NCBI RefSeq assembly: GCF_047675955.1
Contig: NC_132910.1
Span: 94,204,923-94,268,922 of the forward strand
Direction: 5' to 3'
Source: Chlorocebus sabaeus
Lineage: Eukaryota; Chordata; Mammalia; Primates; Cercopithecidae
DNA length: 64,000 nt
Below are positions 56,925 to 64,000 of the stretch, in pieces. The stretch's first letter is position 1; each line of letters begins with the position of its first letter. The position numbers and the translations under genes are program-made. The notes beneath the pieces are model-generated. The model searched no databases. It was not told the DNA's origin and was given only the letters and a program-made list of their open reading frames with translations.

Positions 56925-58490
56925 TACAGCCTGCAGAGCTAAAATATTTACTATGGTACATAAAAAATTCTGATCCTTGATATAGAGAAACAAAAGACCA
57001 GTCATTTTATCAGAATATGAAAGCTAAGGATAGTGGAATGGCATCTAAAAAGTGCAGAAGGGAAAAAAAGTCAACTTAGTGAATACTCACTATATCCAGT
57101 GAAGATTCATTCAACATGAAGGTGAAGTAGATATTTTTAGACAAAAGCTGAGAGAATTTTTTTCTCGAATATTTGCACTACAAGATAAAGTTAAAATTCT
57201 TCAGGCTGAAGAGAGCATACCAGGTGGAAATGTGGATCTACAAAAAGGAAGGAAGATTTGGAAATGGATTGGGCACCATTGACTCAATTTACAGAATAAG
57301 AAAGCAGGGACAGTTTTGGGAAGCTCAAGACACACTGTGCCCATGAGCAGCAATTTGGACCTCCTGCTGCATCCACTGTGCATCAAACACACACTGTACA
57401 GACAAAGACTCCTAGGAAAAGAAGTATAAACATGGATTAACAGAGGTGGGCAAACTACAGCCTCTGTCCCAGCCACCTGTTTATGTAGAATCCAAAGTAA
57501 GAATGTTTAACTTACACATAAACTTCTAGAATTGAGTTTAGCAAGTCTCCTAACTACAGAGTTAATACACAAAGTTCAAGGGTATATTTACACACCAGTG
57601 ACAGGTATTAGAATAAGACATTTTAAAATATTGACAATAATGTAAAAAATCAATTTTTTAGACATCTAGAAACAGTTTTTTAGAAATAAAAGATGCATAA
57701 GACTGCCACACAATACCGCAAAACATTATCTAGGAAATTAAAGAAGACCTAAATAAATCGTGGCTTGGAAGACTTAATTTTATAAATACTTAATTTTTCC
57801 TCAAAACAAATAGTTAACTTTTCCCAGTCTATAGAATCAATGTGATCCCAATCTGGGAATTCTATTTTGTATTGAGGAGCTGATTCTGAAATGTAAAGGG
57901 AAAAATTCCAAAAATTATCAAGACTCTTGGAAATGAGGAACAAGGTAGAATGACTTTCTTTACAAGATAAAACTTATAAGGCTAAAATAATTCAGATGAG
58001 GGGACTTATCAGAAATAGGCCCATACTTACATGCATATGTGATTTATGACAAAAATAATGTGACCATCCTAGTTGTTTGAGACTGAGGCTGTTCCCAAGA
58101 CATAGAAATTTCAGCTAAAACCAAGAAAGTCCCAGGCAAACTGCAATGACTTGGCCCCTAGACAAAGGTGACACTTCAAAGCAATGTGAAAAGGATGGTC
58201 TTTTCCACAAATTTTAGTGGTACAGTGGGTAATCATGTAAAATAAAAGAAACTTAACCCTTGCTGCACACTATATATAAAAAATACATTTCAAGTGGATT
58301 TTAACTGTAAACTGGAAGGCAAAATAACACTTCAAAGAGATTACTTAGAACATCTTCAAAATCTAGGTGTATGGTTAAGATTTCTTAAACAGGACCAAAA
58401 TATCCTTAGTCATGAAGGAAAACAGTGATAAAATGGATTACATTAAGGTGAAAAGCTTTTCATCAAAAACTCCATTAAGAATAAAATATG

Positions 58491-58620
58491 GACCAGGTAT
58501 GGTGGCTCACACCTGTAATCCCAACACTTTGGGAGGCCAAGGTGGGAGGATCACTCGAGTCCAGGAGTTCAAGACCAGCCTGGGCAATTTAGTGAGACAT
58601 CGTCTCTAATTTAAAAACAA
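58491..58620 (+). repeat. Alu left-arm fragment (monomer)
   Basis: ACCAGGTATGGTGGCTCACA to CATCGTCTCTAATTTAAAAA: a single arm only. Confidence 0.85.
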
Positions 58621-59323
58621 ATAAGAACAAAATACAAAGCTACAAAGTGGTACATCTGTGTAAATCATAAGTGAACGTATAAAGAACTGCAAATCAACAT
58701 AGAAAACCCATAGAAAAATAAGCAAAAGACTTGAGCAAGCACTTCCAAAGAAAAGAAATTTCTAATAAACATACAGAAACCTGCTGAACTTCATTAATCA
58801 CCAAACCTCAATAATACACCATTAATGCTCATAGGATGAATAAACTTAAAAAAAACTGGCAATATCAAACATTGGTGAGGATGTAGAAAGTTAATTCTCA
58901 CATACTACTTACAGGAGCGTAAATTGATAAAACTACTTTGGAAAACTGGCACTATCTTCTAAAACTGAACATGTGCATACCGTATTATCTGGTAACTTCA
59001 CTGCTAAAGAGAGATGCTACAAAAATGTGTGCATAAAGCACATTTTAAATGTGTACACAAAAACAGTTTTAAATGTTCAATGCTGTATTATTCACAGTAG
59101 CCGAAAACTTGAAACAACCAAAGTATTCAAGAACAGAATGGATAATCTGTGGATATTCATTTTTCTTGCTGCTTTTAGAAAAAATATAAATTATGGATGG
59201 ACATTCATATATATTAAATTCCTTCACAGCAGCGAAGATGAATGAGCTCCAGATACACGTCACAACATTTGAATTCCACAACCATAATACTGAGGGAAAC
59301 ACAAAAGAATGCCCACTCTTGCA

Positions 59324-59621
59324 GCCAGGCACAGTGGCTCAAGCCTGTAATCCCAGCACTTTGGGAGGCCGAGGTGGGTGGATCACGAGGTCAGGGGTTT
59401 GAGACCAGCCTGGCCAACATGGTGAAACCCCATCTCTACAAAAGCAACAAAAATGGCCAGGTGTGGTGGTGTGTGCCTGTAATCCCAGCTACTTGGGAGT
59501 CTGAGGCAGGAAAATCACTTGAACCTGAGAAGCTGAGGTTGCAGTGAGCCTAGACTACGCCATTGCACTCCAACCTGGGAAACAGAGCAAGACTCCGTCT
59601 CAAAAAAAAAATAAAATAAAA
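59324..59621 (+). repeat. Alu, sense
   Basis: Full-length with an AAAATAAAA tail. Flanks AAAAGAATGCCCA and AAAAGAATACACA. Confidence 0.93.
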
Positions 59622-60584
59622 AAGAATACACATTTTTATGATTCCATAAAATAGAGCTAGTTTGTGGTATTAGAAGTACAGATAATATTACCTTTGGAGA
59701 AAGGGAGGGAGAAGTGATCAGAAAAGATCATGAATAGGGGACTTACGTGGTATGATTAATGTTACATTTTTTTTACCTGGTTCTTTGTTTACCAGGTTGT
59801 GTTGATTTTGTGATTACACGTGGAACTATCTACTTATAATTTTGTGCTTTCCTCTATGTCTTTTTTACTTCAAAAGAAGTATAAATTTTTAGTTATAACT
59901 GGCAGCTCTATTGAGTCTAGCCTCCCAGAGTGTTTCATTAGAAAAGGAAAGTAGTTAAGCTGTTGGAAGAGCCTCAGTGATGGATGATGGGCCTAAAACA
60001 AGAGAATTGCAGAAAACTGGACAGGATGAAATGAACTGTTTGTATATACCTAAATTGAGTATCCATTTTTTAATTTAAATGTCAGCTACTCTGGTGCACT
60101 AGCCACATTTTAGATGCTCATCAGCCATGAGGCTCATGGCCACAATAATGAACAGCACAACTCTAGTGATAAGCCATAATGGTGATAAACTACATTTGAT
60201 CATTGTATGCCTCCTTCCCATCCTGTCCATTATTTGGGGACCCTTTAAAAATTAAACACATATGTTATCTAATTACTGAAATAAATGAAAATGCTACGAA
60301 AAAAATCTGGGTACCTATCTTCCTGGAAACTTCAAGCTTAATTCCATTTAGAGAATGGACCATCTGTGACTTCTGAAAGAAGAACTTACAATATTATTAA
60401 TGGTTTCCCCTATTGTTAAGACAACAGACCAATAAACTTATTTTTTTAAGTTGCTGCTATTTTCCACTTATTAACCAGTCTGTCTGCTTGCTAGACCCTA
60501 TTAGAACATCTTGTCTTCTTTTTAAGTTTATTTCTTGGGTCTTGGTTTATAGTCAGTCCTCCACTTCCTACCACTGATCCTAGC

Positions 60585-60918
60585 TTTTTTGTTTTTGGTT
60601 TTTGGTTTTTTTGTTTTTTGTTTTTCGGGTTTTTTTTAGACAGAGTTTTGCTCTGTCACCCAGACTGGAGTGCAGTGGCACGATCTCGGCTCCTGGCAAC
60701 CTCCACCTCCCAGGTTCAAGCAAATCTCCCGCCTCAGCCTCCTGAGTAGCTGGTACTACAGGGACGGGCAACCACGCCCAGCTAATTTTGTGTGTTTTCA
60801 GTAGAGACGGGGTTTCACCATGTTGGCTAGAATTCTTGATTTCCTGCCCTCGTGATCCACCCACCTTGGCCTCCCAAAGTACTGGGATTACAGGCGTGAT
60901 GAGCCACTGTGCCTGGCC
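60585..60918 (-). repeat. Alu, antisense, with (TTTTTG)n tail
   Basis: A degenerate GTTTTT-rich tail precedes TAGACAGAGTTTTGCTCTG. Flanked by GATCCTAG on both sides. Confidence 0.92.
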
Positions 60919-60919
60919 G

Positions 60920-62270
60920 ATCCTAGTTTCTTGAAACACACAATAATAGAGGTGAATATTTTTCAGGATGCCTGTCTTGTGATTGTTATGGTCTTGATAT
61001 CAAAATCACAATATTTCAGTACAGAGCACTAGCACTGCTGACCTTCAGTTTCTCCAGGATGATCTATACTTGGCTAAGTCCAAGATACATGTTTATAAAT
61101 ACTACTTATCTGTATTTTTGGCAGCTTATATTTCCAGAGAACTTCATTTTTAGATGTGAATGACAGGCTTGACCTTAATTTGGTTCTGTATGGAGCAGTT
61201 TGTTCTCAAACCATAGTCTAGTGTTAATGAGGAAAATATTGAAATTGAGGCTCAGAACATGGAAAAATAATTTGCAGTTCAAATCAATGATACACCTCTG
61301 TAGGTTTCTGCTGAATAATTTCTTGAATTGGGTAATTTCCACCCTCTTGGCTTTCAGTAATAGCAGAAGCAACTATATAAGCAGATTAGCCAATAGACAC
61401 AAGTTTATTACTTTCCTCACTCATGGCTAAGATGAACGCAAAACCAAAAGTAAAATAGTAATAATAAAAACTTGCTTCTCAATCTTCACTGCCTTAGCAT
61501 AGAGAAAACATTATAACTACCCTTAAAATCTGGCTTTGGAAAGTGATTGTCCAGAATATTCTATCTTCAGCAAGGACTCAGGCTGCCAATATAAACAGGC
61601 CAGCAATTGTCTAGAACAGTTATTCCATATTCTACTATCCTTTTTGGAACATCATGATTAGGCCATCATGGTTATGCACTTATATAAAGAGCTAAGTTTG
61701 TGTTAAATACTAGAGGCAAAATAATAAATTGGCTGCCATTTGGCAAATAAATTATCTTCCCAGATCTACTGTTGACTCGGAATAAATGCCTTAAACAATT
61801 CATATCTCCATTTTCCAGGCAATCCAGCTATCAAGAGTTCACCATGATGGAGTGGGCCAGGCTGTCCTAGTGCATATAGTGCCTCTATGACAATTAGAAA
61901 AAGGCACCAGCCCCATTTGGACAATCGAAAAGAAATAAATATCTCTTGCTCTAAGCTAATGAAGTCTATACCAAGAGGCTTGATGCAAATCAAGCCTATA
62001 TTTCTTGAGAGCTGAATTTCAACCCCTTTTCAAACACCATCATCTGAGTGCCCTTTTTCGGGCAAAACTTATACAATCTATACCACTGTCCTGAATGGGC
62101 AGTTCTCAAAGACAAGATGCTCAGGAGACAACCTGAGTTTACTTGAAGTTTAAAGAAGGTAAATATAATAACTGTCAGCTTTAATGGAGCAAAACATAAT
62201 TTGTAAGTACGTAAATGATTCAGTGATTGTCTCAGGGAAACCAGCTGCATTTGTAAGTCTGTCATGTAAG
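60920..62270. other. intergenic, nothing recognised
   Basis: AT-rich sequence. The short frames here (for example 61200 and 61766) show no family resemblance. Confidence 0.5.
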
Positions 62271-62510
62271 TTTATCATTAAGAAAATATTTCTTAGCATC
62301 TACGATGTGCTAGGTACAATGCTGGGTAGCAAGTTATGAAGTTGAACTTGAACAAAGTGGACACAGCCCCAACCCTCTCTTTTGGAGCTCAGAGTCTGGC
62401 AGGGAAGGGAAATAAACCAGCAATTATAGTCACAGGGGACATATGAGGTGCTACGCTTACACATGGCAAGAGCAAATATCTAAAGGGGTCCTAGAAGCCT
62501 AATAATTATG
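62270..62510 (-). repeat. L2/MIR relic, antisense
   Basis: TCTACGATGTGCTAGGTACA, ATGCTGGGTAGC and TTGGAGCTCAGAGTCTGGCA follow the antisense L2 3' pattern. Confidence 0.55.
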
Positions 62511-62999
62511 TATTTCACTAGATTTCAAGAGATATCTTGTCATAGTCACTTGATAACTATTATAGAACTTATGGTCTGTTTTCAATTTATTAATCACAGC
62601 TCCTGCTGCCCATGACATTGCAGAAAATTACTTACAACAGGATAGATCCATTCTGGCTATAGTGCAGCAAAAAGTGCATGAGTATTGCTTATCATTTCAC
62701 AACGAGCCTCCTTCACTGGCATAGAAAATGAGGAGTATGTACTCCACAGAGGCCTATCTCCCAGGCATCCTTCATCAGTAATCCTGAGCCTGTAATTCCC
62801 TCCTTAGGACCTTGGTGTTAGGAAGAAAATGACTCAGGAGATGGGGAAGAGGAAAGGCAATAAGGAGAGCCAACACTTATGGAGTGCTAAAAATAAACAT
62901 CCCTATACAGTTATCTATCACTGTCTGCCCCACCCAGAGTCCACTCCATAGGAAGCATCCCACCAGATGCTGCACCTCCCTTCCATTGCTTTTGAATTA

Positions 63000-63259
63000 G
63001 GAAATACCGGCCTCAAAGACAATCCATTCAGGGCATGATCAACAAGCCAGGACTTCTTTCTTTGCTCTAAAAGATGAACTTGGACAATCAGGAATCTCTA
63101 CAAGTAAAATAAAGAGACATAGAGAATTACCTGTTAGTGGTGGGTGCTACTTCCAGGTGACTATATAGGCTGGAGATTAGGCCACTGGAGTAATTTGTAA
63201 AATAAGGAAGCTGGTTGACAGAAGGAGGACAAAAAGCAGACCTTGAGAGAGGGGCAGGG

Positions 63260-63303
<44 letters not shown>

Positions 63304-63470
63304 AAGAAAAAGAGAGACAGAGAAGGGCTAATTCTTAGAGACAAACCAGTTCCTCTCCTCCCTGGTTGTCTAATTCTTCCTTGGTTCCCATATATTTGTA
63401 TTCCTTAATAAGCCTTTATTTCCTCTGAAGTTATTTCAATGAGTTTCTAGTATTTGCACTAAGATAACTT
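63000..63470 (+). mobile_element. possible LTR or retroposon remnant
   Basis: The stretch contains a 42-base A run (63260-63301). Further on, TTAATAAGCCTTTATTTCCT with TTTCTAGTATTTGC resembles the poly(A)-signal end of an LTR. I cannot name the family. Confidence 0.25.
63260..63301 (+). repeat. (A)42 run
   Basis: An uninterrupted run of 42 A with no Alu or L1 body immediately before it. Confidence 0.99.
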
Positions 63471-63484
63471 CAACTAAACCAATC

Positions 63485-63630
63485 AGCTAGGTGGTTTACA
63501 TTTATAATTTTATCAATACAATCACCCTAACAGGTATCATTATTCCTAGTTTACACACCATAATTGAGGCTAGGTGAAATAAAGTACTTTGGCCAAAGTG
63601 AAACAGCAACTGTGACAACTGGTAATGAGA
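63485..63630 (-). repeat. MIR SINE
   Basis: TAACAGGTATCATTATTCCT, CATAATTGAGGCTAGGTGAA and AAAGTACTTTGGCCAAAGTG match the MIR core. Confidence 0.65.
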
Positions 63631-64000
63631 AAAAAAAAAAAAAAAACCTAAGGATCATATAAATACATGAAATTCTCTTAGAAAACCACTTTACCCCACT
63701 TTTCCCACCTATCCCTTCCTCCACCAAGCTGATAGGTAGAGCTACCAATATCCCTTGACACAGGTATATGATTAAGCACAGAGAAAACTGGTATACGCTT
63801 CTATGTCTTCTTCTCCCTTGTAAGCCAGCACTAAAGTTTGTTTTAATGAAATTTCATCTTAACCAAAATGCCCAGCATTGATTCTCTCAGATCATATATT
63901 CGTAGTGATAACTTTCCTACTATGTGAAATCACTGAAAACACAAATCCAAGATCGACTTATAACACCAAATGCTGGCCCTAGAGACACCTCAGAGTCTGC
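63631..64000. other. intergenic, nothing recognised
   Basis: No gene or repeat is recognised before the window ends. Confidence 0.5.

Larger units (their letters stand above)
56190..56998 (+). mobile_element. hAT-type element split by an LTR insertion
   Basis: The first part (about 56190-56327) carries AGTAAAGTTTTATTGGAGCA and TGAGTAGTTATGACAGAGAC. The second part resumes at about 56930 with CAGCCTGCAGAGCTAAAATA and TTTACTATGG. Both are consecutive pieces of one remembered non-autonomous hAT consensus; subfamily unsure. Confidence 0.6.
57000..59900 (+). mobile_element. ancient L1M copy, sense, fragmented
   Basis: Diverged L1-type words appear in sense order: AAAGATGCATAAGACTGCC, GGAACAAGGTAGAATGAC, CATTAAGGTGAAAAGCTTTT, TGGTGAGGATGTAGAAAG, CAGTAGCCGAAAACTTGAAA and GATGAATGAGCTCCAGATAC. 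It is interrupted by an Alu monomer, a full Alu and some unidentified DNA near 58060-58230. All frames are broken. Confidence 0.65.

Noticed and set aside
56676..56942. 88-codon frame starting MTWEASGN
   Set aside because: It lies wholly inside the antisense MaLR LTR.
60100..64000. Start of the next gene (GAB1 lies downstream of USP38 in human)
   Set aside because: No CpG island, exon or GAB1-like coding sequence is visible; in human the gap is larger than the sequence available here.

Overview
This window is nuclear DNA from a primate, most likely an Old World monkey. Alu elements occur every few kilobases on both strands. At least three of them (34274, 38978, 56351) share a young AluY variant, with its own spellings around the A-box, the middle linker and the end of the right arm, that I associate from memory with cercopithecid lineages. 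LINE-1, L2, MIR, MaLR LTRs, hAT/Tigger DNA transposons and an old class I endogenous retrovirus make up most of the rest.

The only gene I can support is USP38, a cysteine-protease deubiquitinase, on the + strand. I assembled ten coding exons (14476-50536) by hand. All nine introns have GT-AG ends, the phases join without a break, and the total is 3129 nt, or 1042 residues plus stop, the length I remember for human USP38. The USP catalytic set is present: Cys454 (exon 6), the QQD box (exon 8), and His857 and Asp918 (exon 9). Two CxxC pairs suit the USP zinc ribbon. The promoter lies in a CpG island at about 13420-14750, and the 5' leader holds upstream ATGs.

Layout: 1-13400 is intergenic, holding MaLR LTRs, Alus, L1 and L2 relics and a minus-strand retroviral pol remnant at about 6613-9515 with no visible LTRs. 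13420-14475 is the CpG island and 5' UTR. 14476-50536 is USP38, whose introns hold Alus, a twin-primed L1 (intron 4), a hAT element (intron 8) and two local duplications (introns 1 and 2). 50537 to about 53 kb is the probable 3' UTR. From there to 64000 is repeat-rich intergenic DNA, including a nested hAT/MaLR/Alu structure and a nearly perfect 82-bp inverted repeat.

I found no tRNA or rRNA gene, CRISPR array or second cellular gene, and nothing that I would call a new biological system. The most unusual items are the 82-bp inverted repeat, the 270-bp copied block in intron 2, the 5'-inverted L1 with its target-site duplication, the crowding of inverted Alus next to exon 7, and a Cys in place of the expected Arg beside a zinc-ribbon cysteine. 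Repeat names come from remembered consensus sequences, so subfamily labels are approximate.
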